Part shown: positions 41,251-51,171 of the stretch, one piece after another
Layout of the letters: the number at the start of each line of letters is the position of its first letter
Position numbering within the stretch: the first letter of the stretch is position 1
NCBI RefSeq assembly: GCF_041080815.1
Contig: NZ_CP160205.1
Location: forward strand, 2,294,001 to 2,358,000
Source of the DNA: Mucilaginibacter yixingensis
GTDB taxonomy: Bacteria > Bacteroidota > Bacteroidia > Sphingobacteriales > Sphingobacteriaceae
DNA: 64,000 nucleotides
Reading direction: 5' to 3'
Notes under the pieces: generated by a model
The model's input: only the letters and a program-made list of their open reading frames with translations
Told to the model about the DNA's origin: nothing
Databases searched by the model: none
Position numbers and translations under genes: made by a program

Positions 41251-42474
41251 ATGCAAAGAAAATTCCCCTTTTTAACCAACTATAGATTGGTGTGCCTGCT
41301 TTGGATCGCAGTGGCTGCTTTCTGCTGGCAAGTTAAATTTAAACCCAACAGGTATAACAACTACGTTATATTTAAGCAGGCCTATTACCACGCCAAGGCC
41401 CAAACCAACATGTATAAGCTGTACCCGACAGAGTACGAAGACTGCTTTTATTACGGTCCGGTATTCAGTACGTTGGTAGCGCCGTTTTCATTACTTCCTG
41501 ATGGCTGGGGTTTCTTTTTCTGGCAATTGGTTAATGCTGTTTTTCTGCTTTGGGCAATTCATTTGCTACCCGTCTCGGATAAGATAAAGATGTTTGTGCT
41601 GCTGTTTACCAGTATTGAGTATGCCAACACCATGCACAACATACAGATAAACACGGCCATTACAGCCTGTATCATTCTTAGTTTTGTATTTGTAGAGCGA
41701 GGGAAAGATGTGTGGGCCACCCTGTTCATTGTACTGGGCACCATGGTTAAACTATATCCCATTATTGGCCTGGCTTTCTTTATGTTCTCTAAAAACAAGG
41801 GCAAATTTGCATGGTCTGCCTTTATGTGGGCTGGTGTTTTCTTTGTATTGCCTATGCTTGTTACCAATCCGCATTACGCTATTCAATCTTATGGCGATTG
41901 GTTTGCCGCACTTTCTAACAAAAATGCCATGAACGTAGGCTTCGATGCCAGTCAGGATATCTCCTTTATGGGCGTGTGTCGCAAATTGGTAAATAATCCT
42001 TACCTACCTAACACACCGTTTTTATTATTTGGTGCTTTGGTTTTTGGCTTGCCATTGTTCCGTTTCAATCAGTACGATTCATTGCAGTTTCGTCTGCGTA
42101 TGTTAGCCTCCGCGTTACTGACCGTAGTGCTATTTAGTACAGGTTCAGAACATCCCACTTATGTTATTGCCGTTACCGGCGCCATGCTGTGGATCTTTTT
42201 GCAGGAGAACTATTTTAGTCGCCGCAATATCGTTCTATTGGTATTACTGCTGGTAATTACAGGTTTAGGATTGACTGATGCTTTCCCGAAGGTGATTCGT
42301 GAAGATATTATTTCTGATTACGTGCTGAAAGCATGGCCATGTATCATTGTATGGTTCCTGATAGCTTACGAAATGTTCTTCGGTAAATTCACCAGCAACA
42401 GCCGTACCGAGTTCAGTTTACCCGAACCTGAAAACTGGCCATTTGGCGGTGCTAAGGCCGATGCGCGGCTTTAA
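41251..42474 (+). CDS. GT87-like (DUF2029) membrane glycosyltransferase, copy 2
   Basis: 407 residues from MQRKFPFLTNYRLV. The same architecture as copy 1: VKFKPNRYNNYVIFKQAYYHAKAQTNMYKLYPTEYEDCFYYGPVF, then ERGKDVWATLFIVLG, KLYPIIGLAFFMFSKNKGKF and FSTGSEHPTYVIAVTGA. The two proteins share clear identity along their full length, so they result from a tandem duplication. The tail overlaps the convergent Gly-rich protein gene by 23 bases. Donor and acceptor are unknown. Confidence 0.78.
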   Translation: MQRKFPFLTNYRLVCLLWIAVAAFCWQVKFKPNRYNNYVIFKQAYYHAKAQTNMYKLYPTEYEDCFYYGPVFSTLVAPFSLLPDGWGFFFWQLVNAVFLLWAIHLLPVSDKIKMFVLLFTSIEYANTMHNIQINTAITACIILSFVFVERGKDVWATLFIVLGTMVKLYPIIGLAFFMFSKNKGKFAWSAFMWAGVFFVLPMLVTNPHYAIQSYGDWFAALSNKNAMNVGFDASQDISFMGVCRKLVNNPYLPNTPFLLFGALVFGLPLFRFNQYDSLQFRLRMLASALLTVVLFSTGSEHPTYVIAVTGAMLWIFLQENYFSRRNIVLLVLLLVITGLGLTDAFPKVIREDIISDYVLKAWPCIIVWFLIAYEMFFGKFTSNSRTEFSLPEPENWPFGGAKADARL

Positions 42475-43135
42475 GTGATTTGAAATAGGCGATGAGCTTG
42501 TCAATATTGCCATAGGTGAATTTTCTTTCGCGAATGGCTTGCACAGCGTCGGGCTCATCGCCCATAATTTCAACCATAATATCTGTAAAATTTTGCGGCG
42601 TCAACTGCTCCATCTCGGCGGTGTTGGCGCCGTAATAGTAAGTAACCTTGGTGTTGCCGCTACCGCCGCCATAATAGGGATCGCCGCCGTAGCCAATGCC
42701 ACCACCAACTCCTCCATAGCCTCCCGTGCCGATTGAGATACCGGGGTGGAAGCTGAATTTACTGCCGCCGCCGCCAGAACCGCCATCTAACACGTATAGC
42801 TTTAAGTCCTCGTTCAGAGCCACTCTTACAAAATCAGTTTCCTTTTTGCTCCAATTGGTATTGCGTGGGGCGTGTGCAACTACAAAACTATCAGCTCCTG
42901 CCACAAAGCTTTTCATATCACTGGCGCTAATACGTGTTTCAGTGCCTTTCTCACTGTCTTTATAAATAATAAAACCTTCGTCTTTAATAGGCGCCTTGCC
43001 CGATGGATTGGTGCGGATCACGCCTTCAACTTTTTGTCCGCGCCTGTCTATAAAGAAACCCTTTTGCCATTTCTGTGCTGATGCAGTGAGGCTGATGCCG
43101 GTCAGCACCAAAAAAATACCGATGTTTTTTTTCAT
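42452..43135 (-). CDS. hypothetical secreted Gly-rich protein
   Basis: 227 residues. Signal peptide MKKNIGIFLVLTGISLTASAQ (cut after residue 21). A folded N-terminal part (RRGQKVEGVIRTNPSGKAPIKDEGFIIYKD) is followed by a Gly/Tyr-rich low-complexity stretch (GGSGGGGS, GTGGYGGVGGGIGYGGDPYYGGG) around residues 118-162, then a helical C-terminus (DEPDAVQAIRERKFTYGNIDKLIAYFKSLK). No family recognised; envelope location is inferred. Confidence 0.7.
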   Translation of the reverse strand: MKKNIGIFLVLTGISLTASAQKWQKGFFIDRRGQKVEGVIRTNPSGKAPIKDEGFIIYKDSEKGTETRISASDMKSFVAGADSFVVAHAPRNTNWSKKETDFVRVALNEDLKLYVLDGGSGGGGSKFSFHPGISIGTGGYGGVGGGIGYGGDPYYGGGSGNTKVTYYYGANTAEMEQLTPQNFTDIMVEIMGDEPDAVQAIRERKFTYGNIDKLIAYFKSLKAAHRP

Positions 43136-43266
43136 TATAATAGATGTAACTGCTGAAGTAACAGTTTATGATGCGATTAATAAAATTAAAGCTAAAATAC
43201 GTACAAGTACCAAAACAGCGGTATAAGATTTGGATATTTGAAATCACTAAACAAACTTAACCAGCT

Positions 43267-44289
43267 ATGCAACTAACCGTAGATCTACGCAGCGATACCG
43301 TAACCAAACCCACAACCGGCATGCTTGACGCCATGATGAGCGCCAAAGTAGGCGATGATGTTTTTGGCGAGGATGAAACCGTAACAGCGTTGGAACAGAA
43401 AGCCGCGGCTATGTTTGGCATGGAGGCAGGATTATTCTGCCCGTCGGGCACGATGACCAATCAAATTGCTATTAAATGTTTCACCCAGCCATTAGACGAG
43501 TTGATTGCCGATCAAACTGCGCACGTTTACCGTTATGAGGGCGGTGGCATTGCATTTAATTCAGCAGTATCTACACGGTTGCTAAATGGCGATCGCGGTC
43601 GTGTCACCGCCGAAATGATTGAGCCGGAAATAAATGCCGAGAACGTTCATTTTCCACGCACCAGCCTGGTAGTATTAGAGAATACCGTAAACAAGGGCGG
43701 CGGTAGTTGCTACACTTTAGCAGATATTAAACCTATTGCAGATCTGTGCCAGAAACATAGCCTGAAATTACATCTGGATGGCGCACGGATTTTTAACGCA
43801 TTAGCAGCAACCGGCGACAATGCGATTGACTACGGAAAGTATTTCAACGGCATATCCATCTGTTTATCAAAAGGTTTAGGCGCACCTGTTGGATCAGTGC
43901 TTTTAGCCAGTAAAGAAACTATTCAATATGCCAGGCGTGTAAGGAAGGTATTAGGCGGAGGCATGCGACAAGCCGGTTTTTTAGCAGCGGCAGGCATTTA
44001 TGCGCTAGATCATCACGTGGAACGATTAAAGATAGATCACGCCCACGCTCAGATTTTGGGCAGGGCCTTGGCGCAATGTAGCTGGGTAAGCCATGTTGTG
44101 CCGCCAGATACCAATATTGTATTGTTTGATACAGCAGTCCCCGCGGATGATATAATTAAGAAACTTGATCAGAAAGGCGTGCGGTGTATGAGTACCGGGC
44201 CAAATCGCATTCGCTTTGTGCTGCACCTGGATGTGCATCCGGAGCAGGTAGAATATGCGGTAGTTGTGTTGAGAAATCTTGAGATTTAA
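43267..44289 (+). CDS. ltaE: low-specificity L-threonine aldolase
   Basis: 340 residues, PLP enzyme that splits threonine or allo-threonine to glycine and acetaldehyde. VDLRSDTVTKPT (5-16), VGDDVFGEDETV (28-39), the Schiff-base lysine K202 in SICLSKGLGAPVGS, and the HLDGARIFNA segment (169-178) are typical. The start MQLTVDLRSDT is the normal family start. Convergent with the HscA-like gene and ended by a terminator. Confidence 0.93.
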   Translation: MQLTVDLRSDTVTKPTTGMLDAMMSAKVGDDVFGEDETVTALEQKAAAMFGMEAGLFCPSGTMTNQIAIKCFTQPLDELIADQTAHVYRYEGGGIAFNSAVSTRLLNGDRGRVTAEMIEPEINAENVHFPRTSLVVLENTVNKGGGSCYTLADIKPIADLCQKHSLKLHLDGARIFNALAATGDNAIDYGKYFNGISICLSKGLGAPVGSVLLASKETIQYARRVRKVLGGGMRQAGFLAAAGIYALDHHVERLKIDHAHAQILGRALAQCSWVSHVVPPDTNIVLFDTAVPADDIIKKLDQKGVRCMSTGPNRIRFVLHLDVHPEQVEYAVVVLRNLEI

Positions 44290-44305
44290 GCCGTGTATTA
44301 ATAAA

Positions 44306-44329
44306 AAGAGCCACAATTACGTGGCTCTT
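44306..44329. terminator. hairpin terminator between ltaE and hscA-like gene
   Basis: AAGAGCCAC and GTGGCTCTT make a perfect 9-bp stem around AATTAC. Only a short pyrimidine run follows on the plus strand, while As upstream give Ts on the minus strand, so it may act on both convergent transcripts. Confidence 0.75.
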
Positions 44330-44353
44330 CTATTTATGATCTTATGAATCTAT

Positions 44354-46204
44354 TTACAGACTCTTACCTTTCATTGCTTTGCCAATCGCTTCGTCCATCA
44401 AACGCTCGGCAAAAGGCTGAGTAAAGGTGTTCAGCTCGTCAATCTTTTTGTGGATGGTGTCTTTTTCGCCGGTAGCCAGTGCAGCCTGCAGTTCTTCAAT
44501 ATAACGATGCGTGTCCGCAATTTCCTGAATGGAAAGATATGAAGCATTCTTTTCCAGGAAGCGTTTTGCGGTGTAAACCATTTGCTCGCCTTCGGTGCGG
44601 GCTTCAATCAGCATACGTTGGGCAACATCTTCTTGTGCGTGGGTAATACTATCCATTAGCATCTGCTCAACTTGGTCATCTGTAATGCCATAAGTAGGCT
44701 TTACTTCAACTTCTTGTTTAACTCCAGAGCGCAGTTCAATCGCCTGTACTTTCAGGATTCCATCAGCATTAAGCAGGAAGTTGATGTCAACCTTCGGCAA
44801 TCCGGCTGGCATTGCAGGGATACCTTTCAGGTCAAACTCGGCTAGTTTGCGGTTCTCTTTAATCAAGTCGCGTTCGCCCTGATAAACAGAGATCTTCATA
44901 TTCACCTGTCCGTCTACCGAAGTAGTGTACTGGCGACCTGCCTTGGTAGGTACCTTAGAATTACGCGGAATGATAACATCCATCAAGCCACCCATCGTCT
45001 CAATACCTAAAGAAAGCGGAGTAACATCCAGCAGCAGGATATCTTTACGATTACCCGCCAAAATATCGGCCTGAATAGCGGCACCCAGGGCCACCACCTC
45101 GTCAGGGTTAAGCTCATTGTGCACATCTTTGCCAAAAAACTCAGCAACCATTTTCTTCACCAGCGCAGTGCGGGTAGAACCGCCAACCATAACTATTTCG
45201 TCAATAGCATCAATGCCCAAACCGGCATCTTTCAGCGCATTTTTACAACAAGTAATAGTTTGTTCAACCTTTGGTCTAATTAGCTCTTCAAAAGCGGTAC
45301 GCTCCAACGTACACCAGATCTCACCAACCTTTTCATTAAACAGACTCTGGTGGGCAAAAGCTTTCTTGGCTTCTTCGGCCTTTAAACGCAGTTGTTGGGC
45401 TAAAGCGGTATCACTTAAAATAGATTTATCTAACTGATTCTTTTCCAGCCAATAGTTAACTATTGCTCTGTCAAAATCATCACCACCTAAAAAAGTATCG
45501 CCGTTGGTGCTCAGTACCTCAAAAATACCGTTCTGTATTTGCAGGATAGACACATCAAAAGTACCGCCACCTAAATCATATACCGCGATGGTTTTAGTTT
45601 CTTCAGGATCAAGACCAATGCCGTAAGCTAGGCTGGCGGCAGTTGGCTCGTTAACAATGCGCAATACATCCAACCCGGCCAGTTTACCAGCATCGCGGGT
45701 AGCCTGACGTTGCGAATCGTTAAAATATGCCGGAACGGTAATTACGGCACGGTTAACCGGGGTTTTCAGCGCATGTTCGGCACGAGCTTTCAGCTCTTTC
45801 AAAATCAGTCCGGAAAGTTCAATCGGCGTATAAAAACGATCGCCAACTTTAATCTTCACCAGGCTTTCGGTGTTATCATCGATCACTTTATAAGAAAAGA
45901 AATCTTTATAATTCTCAATATCATGATAAGAACGCCCCAGTAAGCGTTTTACCGAAAAAATGGTATTCTGAGGGTCAGTAACAAGATACTCTTTGGCTTC
46001 ATTACCCACAGTGATCTCGCCCTGGGCATCAAAATGAACTACCGACGGTACGAGCACGCCCTTGCCGGCATCATTAATTACCTGCGGATCTTTATCAGGA
46101 TTAATAAATGCTACCAGCGAATTAGTAGTGCCCAGGTCAATGCCCACTACAATATCTTCTTTTTGTAAAGAGCCGGTTGCCAGGTTGATGGAGATTTTAG
46201 CCAT
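44354..46204 (-). CDS. hscA: HscA-like Hsp70 chaperone
   Basis: 616 residues from [33 protein letters not shown]. It is an Hsp70: GIDLGTTNS at about 21-29, the nucleotide-binding [14 protein letters not shown] and [12 protein letters not shown], and the substrate domain with [17 protein letters not shown]. The N-terminal segment before GIDLG and its length (Hsp70 DnaK is usually about 640) are as in HscA, which helps assemble iron-sulfur clusters together with IscU and HscB. No other isc genes are next to it here, so DnaK-type is not fully excluded. A terminator follows. Confidence 0.85.
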   Translation of the reverse strand: MAKISINLATGSLQKEDIVVGIDLGTTNSLVAFINPDKDPQVINDAGKGVLVPSVVHFDAQGEITVGNEAKEYLVTDPQNTIFSVKRLLGRSYHDIENYKDFFSYKVIDDNTESLVKIKVGDRFYTPIELSGLILKELKARAEHALKTPVNRAVITVPAYFNDSQRQATRDAGKLAGLDVLRIVNEPTAASLAYGIGLDPEETKTIAVYDLGGGTFDVSILQIQNGIFEVLSTNGDTFLGGDDFDRAIVNYWLEKNQLDKSILSDTALAQQLRLKAEEAKKAFAHQSLFNEKVGEIWCTLERTAFEELIRPKVEQTITCCKNALKDAGLGIDAIDEIVMVGGSTRTALVKKMVAEFFGKDVHNELNPDEVVALGAAIQADILAGNRKDILLLDVTPLSLGIETMGGLMDVIIPRNSKVPTKAGRQYTTSVDGQVNMKISVYQGERDLIKENRKLAEFDLKGIPAMPAGLPKVDINFLLNADGILKVQAIELRSGVKQEVEVKPTYGITDDQVEQMLMDSITHAQEDVAQRMLIEARTEGEQMVYTAKRFLEKNASYLSIQEIADTHRYIEELQAALATGEKDTIHKKIDELNTFTQPFAERLMDEAIGKAMKGKSL

Positions 46205-46225
46205 TAGTACAGTTTTATTGAGCGG

Positions 46226-46233
46226 CAAATGTA
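46226..46233 (-). promoter_or_regulatory. TAnnTTTG box for hscA-like gene
   Basis: The minus strand reads TACATTTG, 21 bases before the start codon at 46204. No good -33 element was found. Confidence 0.45.
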
Positions 46234-46318
46234 GCGAGTTTTACCCTTTGACGTGTCATTATATTGTGAATTGCGCAGGTAATTGCATTTTATCGGTATT
46301 CTGTTTACTTTCAGCCTG

Positions 46319-49147
46319 ATGAATAAAAAATCGCCCCTCAATTATATTCTGCTATCCGCATTGTGCATGTGCGGCATATTCTCAAAAGCTCAGGCGCAGG
46401 AGTTTGGCGGCAATCCTCCCTCAATAAAATGGAACCAGGTTAACACCCCGCAAACCCGTGTAATATTTCCTCAGGGCATGGATTCTGCAGGTAGACGCGT
46501 GGCATCCATCATCGCCCGGATGAACGGTGTTATACAACCAACCTTGGGTAGCCGACAGAAGCAAGTCAATGTTGTACTGCAAAACCAGACAACGTTTAGC
46601 AATGCCTATGTGGGTTTGGCGCCCTTCCGCAGCGAATTTTATTTAACGCCAGATCAGAACAGTTTTGAGGTGGGCAGCTTGAGATGGACAGATCAGTTGG
46701 CCATACACGAGTATCGACACGTGCAGCAATTCAATAATTTTGACGTAGGGGTTAGTCGTGTACTACATATCATCTTTGGCGAAAGCGGGCAGGCGCTGGC
46801 GAACGAGCTTTCGGTACCTAATTGGTTTTTTGAGGGCGATGCTGTTTTTAACGAGACCTTGGTTAGCCAGCAGGGCAGGGGGCGCCTGCCTTATTTTTTT
46901 AACGGTTATCGTGCCTTATGGGCGGCGGATAAAAACTACAGCTATCAAAAACTGCGCAACGGCTCTTTTTTAGATTATACGCCAGACCATTATCCTTTAG
47001 GTTATATGCTGGTAAGTTATGGCCGGCAGCAATATGGCAGTACGTTTTGGAAAGGGGTAACCCACAACGCTGCCGCCTATACTTACGGACTTAATCCTTT
47101 CCAAAATGCCTTTAAACATGCCGCAAAAACTGATTTTATGAGTTTTGAGCAGCAGGCTCAGCATTATTACAAACAGCAGTTTAATGACAAGCCATTAACC
47201 GGCTATAAAAAGAATCAGCATTTTATTGCCAATATAGAGTATCCGGCGTTTACAGAAGATGGTGCGATGATCTACATGAAGAGCACCTACAATCATCTGC
47301 CGGTTTTTGTATGGAAGAAGGGCAATGTGGAGCGAGTGATCAAAGTGCGTGATATGTCGCTGGATAGTTATTTTGCCTATAACAACGGAAAAATTGTTTA
47401 TGCGGCATACCAACCAGATGCGCGTTGGGGCTATCGCGATTACAGCGAGATTTGCGTAGTAGATGTAAAAACCGGTAAAGAAACACGCCTGACGCATCGT
47501 ACCAAATATTTTTCGCCAGATTTTAGTGCCGATGGCAAAAGCATTGTGACGGTACAACAAACAGCCGATGGCAAATATGCTATCCACCTGCTCAATGCAG
47601 AAAATGGACAATTAGTTGCGGTTGTACCAAATCCACAGAACCTGTATTTCACTTATCCCAAGTTTTATAATAATGATCAATTGGTTTCGGCCGTGCGACA
47701 GCCTGGCGGCCAAATGAGCATTGCATTGGTGGATATTAAATCGGGTAAATTAGAAGAATTGACCACTCGCACGGAAGCACCAATCGGCTTTACATCGGTT
47801 AAAGGTGATACCATTCTTTTTTCGGCAACATCTGGCAATAGAGATAAGTTATATGCCATCACCAGTAAGAGCAGGCTGTATGAACTGAGTAACGACTCGC
47901 TGCAAGCCGGCATTGGCAACTATCAACCAGCACTAAGTAAAGATAAATTGGCCTGGGTAAGTTTCACCGCCTATGGTTATCAAATGCACAAGGTTGATAA
48001 GGCTTCGGTAAAATGGATGCCAGCCGGCGATACTACAAGCTTATCTAATTTCGGCATAAAAGTATTACAAGCAGATTCGGCCACTAACCTGCTCGCTAAA
48101 GTAAACACCCAACCGCTGCCTGTTACTAAATATAACAAAGCACACGGCTTGTTTAACTTCCACAGTTTAATTCCCTCATTTAATGACCCGGAATATACCA
48201 TTTCATTAGAGGGGGAAAACATTCTTAATACCTTTCAATCCAGTCTAGATTTTACTTACAACCGCGATGAGGGTTACAAGCAATTTGGTTTCAGCGGTAT
48301 TTATGGTGCGTTGTTTCCTTACTTACAAGGCGGTGTTGATTATACCATAGACAGAAAAGGATATAATAGCAGGACCGGGGGAAATGTTTACTGGAACGAA
48401 ACTGAATTATTTGCCGGTGCGACTGTACCACTAACGTTTACCAACGGCACACAAATTACGAGTCTAAGTTTTGGCAGCAATATAGTTTATAACAGCACCA
48501 GCTTTCAACAAGCATACCGCAGCCAGTTTGCAGATCGGTCTTATACTTATTTGAGCAACAGTTTCAGCGTCAGTCACCGCATACAGAAGGCAAAGCAAAA
48601 TATCTATCCGCGGTTTGCGCAAAGCTTATTAGTGCAATACAAAGTGGCTGTAAGCAATATTTCGGCTAATCAGTTTTTGGCCAGCGGCTCGTTGTATTTA
48701 CCAGGCTTATCCGTAAATCATAACCTGGTTATTAGTGGGGCGTTTCAGCAGAATGGTAAAGAAAACGTGATCTCTTTCTCCAACGGATTCCCTTATTCAC
48801 GAGGCTATACAGCAGAGAACTTATACCAATTGAAAAAGATTGGCGCCAATTACCACTTTCCAATTGCGTATCCAGACGGCGGTATTGGCAACACTGTTTA
48901 TTTCCAGCGCATTCGTGGTAATCTGTTTTTTGATTACACCCGCGCTAATGATTTTTATACCAATGGCAGACCGTTCCAGGCCAATTTCCGTAGTACCGGC
49001 GCCGAGATTTATTTTGACACCAAATGGTTTAACCAAACCGCTATCACCTTTGGTTTACGATACAGCCATTTGCTGGACAATGATCTGTTTGGTACCAGCA
49101 ACAATCGTGACAGGATTGAACTGATTGTGCCGCTGACTTTGTTTTAA
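46319..49147 (+). CDS. large outer-membrane protein: HExxH metalloprotease, beta-propeller and barrel-like C-terminus
   Basis: 942 residues from MNKKSPLNYILL with a signal peptide ending near residue 27 (AQAQ). Residues about 40-270 look like a peptidase-MA/gluzincin domain: HEYRH (H130, E131, H134) is an HExxH zinc motif and FFEGDAV (E172) supplies the third ligand. Residues about 300-600 have six or so repeats of the TolB/PD40 propeller kind (MIYMKSTYNHLP, FSPDFSADGKSIVTVQQ). The last 300 residues alternate polar and aromatic strands, ending LIVPLTLF, like an outer-membrane barrel. Function: likely envelope-associated protease, inferred. Confidence 0.75.
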   Translation: MNKKSPLNYILLSALCMCGIFSKAQAQEFGGNPPSIKWNQVNTPQTRVIFPQGMDSAGRRVASIIARMNGVIQPTLGSRQKQVNVVLQNQTTFSNAYVGLAPFRSEFYLTPDQNSFEVGSLRWTDQLAIHEYRHVQQFNNFDVGVSRVLHIIFGESGQALANELSVPNWFFEGDAVFNETLVSQQGRGRLPYFFNGYRALWAADKNYSYQKLRNGSFLDYTPDHYPLGYMLVSYGRQQYGSTFWKGVTHNAAAYTYGLNPFQNAFKHAAKTDFMSFEQQAQHYYKQQFNDKPLTGYKKNQHFIANIEYPAFTEDGAMIYMKSTYNHLPVFVWKKGNVERVIKVRDMSLDSYFAYNNGKIVYAAYQPDARWGYRDYSEICVVDVKTGKETRLTHRTKYFSPDFSADGKSIVTVQQTADGKYAIHLLNAENGQLVAVVPNPQNLYFTYPKFYNNDQLVSAVRQPGGQMSIALVDIKSGKLEELTTRTEAPIGFTSVKGDTILFSATSGNRDKLYAITSKSRLYELSNDSLQAGIGNYQPALSKDKLAWVSFTAYGYQMHKVDKASVKWMPAGDTTSLSNFGIKVLQADSATNLLAKVNTQPLPVTKYNKAHGLFNFHSLIPSFNDPEYTISLEGENILNTFQSSLDFTYNRDEGYKQFGFSGIYGALFPYLQGGVDYTIDRKGYNSRTGGNVYWNETELFAGATVPLTFTNGTQITSLSFGSNIVYNSTSFQQAYRSQFADRSYTYLSNSFSVSHRIQKAKQNIYPRFAQSLLVQYKVAVSNISANQFLASGSLYLPGLSVNHNLVISGAFQQNGKENVISFSNGFPYSRGYTAENLYQLKKIGANYHFPIAYPDGGIGNTVYFQRIRGNLFFDYTRANDFYTNGRPFQANFRSTGAEIYFDTKWFNQTAITFGLRYSHLLDNDLFGTSNNRDRIELIVPLTLF

Positions 49148-49175
49148 TAAGTAAGTGTGATTGTTACAATAAAAA

Positions 49176-49238
49176 TGTTATCTCGACCGCATGATTATCG
49201 TCGCTTCGAAAAGATCTCTCCCTTCGGTCGAGATGACA
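49176..49238. repeat. TGTCATTTCGA-type inverted repeat, short form
   Basis: TGTTATCTCGACCG (49176-49189) pairs with CGGTCGAGATGACA (49225-49238) with one mismatch; the inner CGCTTCGAAAAGATCTCTC resembles the matching segment at 60625-60645. Lies in the convergent gap before dnaB. Confidence 0.75.
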
Positions 49239-49250
49239 TAAAGCAAAACA

Positions 49251-49279
49251 AGAAAGGCATCCTTGCGGGATGCCTTTCT
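49251..49279. terminator. hairpin terminator of dnaB
   Basis: AGAAAGGCATCC at 49251-49262 pairs with GGATGCCTTTCT at 49268-49279. The minus strand continues TGTTTTG, a weak T run, so it probably ends the dnaB transcript. Confidence 0.75.
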
Positions 49280-49302
49280 CTGTTATATTTACATCGATTT
49301 GT

Positions 49303-50877
49303 TTAAAACGGTGCTTCATCATCCATATCGTCCATACGAGATGGACGAATGATAAAGTTATTTGGCTTATCAAAGCTCGTAGAAGGAGTGAGGCCACCCA
49401 TTGGATCCATACCTCCACCACCAGCACCAAAACTGCCTCCGCCAAAGTCAACACCCTGGTCAAGGTCGGTGAACTTAACGTATTTACCAACGAATTTTAG
49501 CCTGACAGTACCTGTTTCACCATTACGGTGCTTGGCAATGATTACCTCACCCACGCCTTGTGTTGGATTGTTATCCTCATCAACCTCCAAACCGTAGTAT
49601 TCCGGACGGTACAGGAAGAGTACCATATCCGCATCCTGCTCGATAGAACCAGATTCACGCAAATCCGAAAGCATTGGCTTTTTAGAACCACCCGGACGAC
49701 TCTCTACGGCACGACTTAACTGCGACAGGGCAATTACCGGCACGTTCAACTCTTTAGCCACGGTTTTCAAGGCACGCGAGATCGAACCAATCTCCTGCTC
49801 ACGGTTACCGCCTTTGCCATCGCTTTTACCATGCATCAACTGCAAGTAGTCAATGATGATGAGCGATATATCATACTGCGATTTAAGGCGGCGACATTTA
49901 GCTCTGAATTCAAAGATATTAAGCGATGGGGTGTCATCAATAATCAACGGCGCCTGCTCCAGGCGGCGCACCTTAGAGTGGATCTGCTGCCATTCCCATT
50001 CTTCCAGCAAGCCTTTACGGATCTTTTCCTGCTCAATCTGCGCCTCGCCAGAGATCAAACGATTTACTAACTGAACAGATGACATTTCTAGCGAGAACAC
50101 TACAACGGGCTTGTCAAAATCAACGGCAGCGTTACGCGCGCAACTCAATACGAATGCCGTTTTACCCATCGCCGGACGAGCCGCGATGATCACCAAATCT
50201 GATTTTTGCCAGCCCGAAGTCATTCTGTCCAAATCGGTAAAGCCGGATGGCACACCCGTTAGGCCGTCTTTTTTATCGCGAAGGGCTTCAATATCACGCA
50301 GGGCCTCGATCATCAGATCGTCCATCTTGCGCGAGTCGCGACGTAAGTTGTTTTGGGCAACGTCAAACAGGTTCTTCTCTGCTTTATCCAGAATATCCAG
50401 TACGTCAGATGTGTCGTCATAAGCACTGGTGATGGTGTCAGAGGAGATTCTGATCAGCTCGCGCTGAATATATTTTTGGATGATGATACGCGAGTGGTAT
50501 TCAATATTGGCTGCAGAAGCTACACGGTTGGTTAACTCGGTAACATAGAATGCGCCGCCCACAATTTCTAACTCACCCTGCTGGCGCAGTTGTGCGGTTA
50601 CGGTAAGAATATCTACCGGCGACGTGCGCTCAAACAGTAAACGAATTACCTGAAAGATTTTCTGGTGGCGTTCTTCATAAAACACCTCTGGCTTTAGGAT
50701 ATCAACTACCGATGACAAGGCATCTTTCTCCAGCATCAGTGCGCCTAAAACGGCCTGTTCCAGATCAATAGCCTGTGGAGGAAGTTTGCCCAACCCACTG
50801 TTTACCGGGTTGTTTTGAAAGCGGCCTCTTCTCTCGGAATTTTTAAATTTATTATTAGGTTCGTTATCGGGAGTCAT
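49303..50877 (-). CDS. dnaB: replicative DNA helicase
   Basis: 524 residues, slightly longer than E. coli DnaB because of a Gly-rich tail. N-terminal domain LPPQAIDLEQAVLGALMLEKDALSSV, linker, then the RecA-like C-terminal half with Walker A AARPAMGKTAF (about 229-239), VVVFSLEMSSVQLVNRL, IIIDYLQLM and SQLSRAVESRPGGSKKPMLSDLRESGSIEQDADMV, the H4 and motif segments. It unwinds the chromosomal fork as a hexamer. The C-terminus adds GGGSFGAGGGGMDPMGG and ends DDMDDEAPF, an acidic tail reminiscent of Bacteroidota helicases. Confidence 0.97.
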   Translation of the reverse strand: MTPDNEPNNKFKNSERRGRFQNNPVNSGLGKLPPQAIDLEQAVLGALMLEKDALSSVVDILKPEVFYEERHQKIFQVIRLLFERTSPVDILTVTAQLRQQGELEIVGGAFYVTELTNRVASAANIEYHSRIIIQKYIQRELIRISSDTITSAYDDTSDVLDILDKAEKNLFDVAQNNLRRDSRKMDDLMIEALRDIEALRDKKDGLTGVPSGFTDLDRMTSGWQKSDLVIIAARPAMGKTAFVLSCARNAAVDFDKPVVVFSLEMSSVQLVNRLISGEAQIEQEKIRKGLLEEWEWQQIHSKVRRLEQAPLIIDDTPSLNIFEFRAKCRRLKSQYDISLIIIDYLQLMHGKSDGKGGNREQEIGSISRALKTVAKELNVPVIALSQLSRAVESRPGGSKKPMLSDLRESGSIEQDADMVLFLYRPEYYGLEVDEDNNPTQGVGEVIIAKHRNGETGTVRLKFVGKYVKFTDLDQGVDFGGGSFGAGGGGMDPMGGLTPSTSFDKPNNFIIRPSRMDDMDDEAPF

Positions 50878-50883
50878 AGCCTA

Positions 50884-50891
50884 CAAAAATA
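50884..50891 (-). promoter_or_regulatory. TAnnTTTG box for dnaB
   Basis: The minus strand reads TATTTTTG, six bases before the dnaB ATG, so the dnaB mRNA has almost no leader. Confidence 0.5.
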
Positions 50892-51139
50892 TACGAAAAA
50901 ACAAGCAAATTTCAACTAATTAATATCTTTTCTGGTGCCCTTTCTGAAACCTCTAAATTTCAGAGCATCATTAACTTTAAGTCTTGTCAATATCCACAGT
51001 GTAGTGTTGAAAACTATTATATATAACTGTAAATCAGCGCCGTTAATCACTTGTTAATAACTTGACATTGCTAATTTGCCGGAAAATAAATAGCAAAATT
51101 GACTTTATTTTTTAAAACCTTTATTCTGATTAATATAGC

Positions 51140-51147
51140 TATTTTTG
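51140..51147 (+). promoter_or_regulatory. TAnnTTTG box for the TrmH-family methyltransferase gene
   Basis: TATTTTTG, 24 bases before the ATG at 51172. Together with the dnaB box it defines the divergent promoter region between 50892 and 51139, which is AT-rich and otherwise featureless. Confidence 0.5.
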
Positions 51148-51171
51148 CAGATATATCCTAAAAAAATTAGC

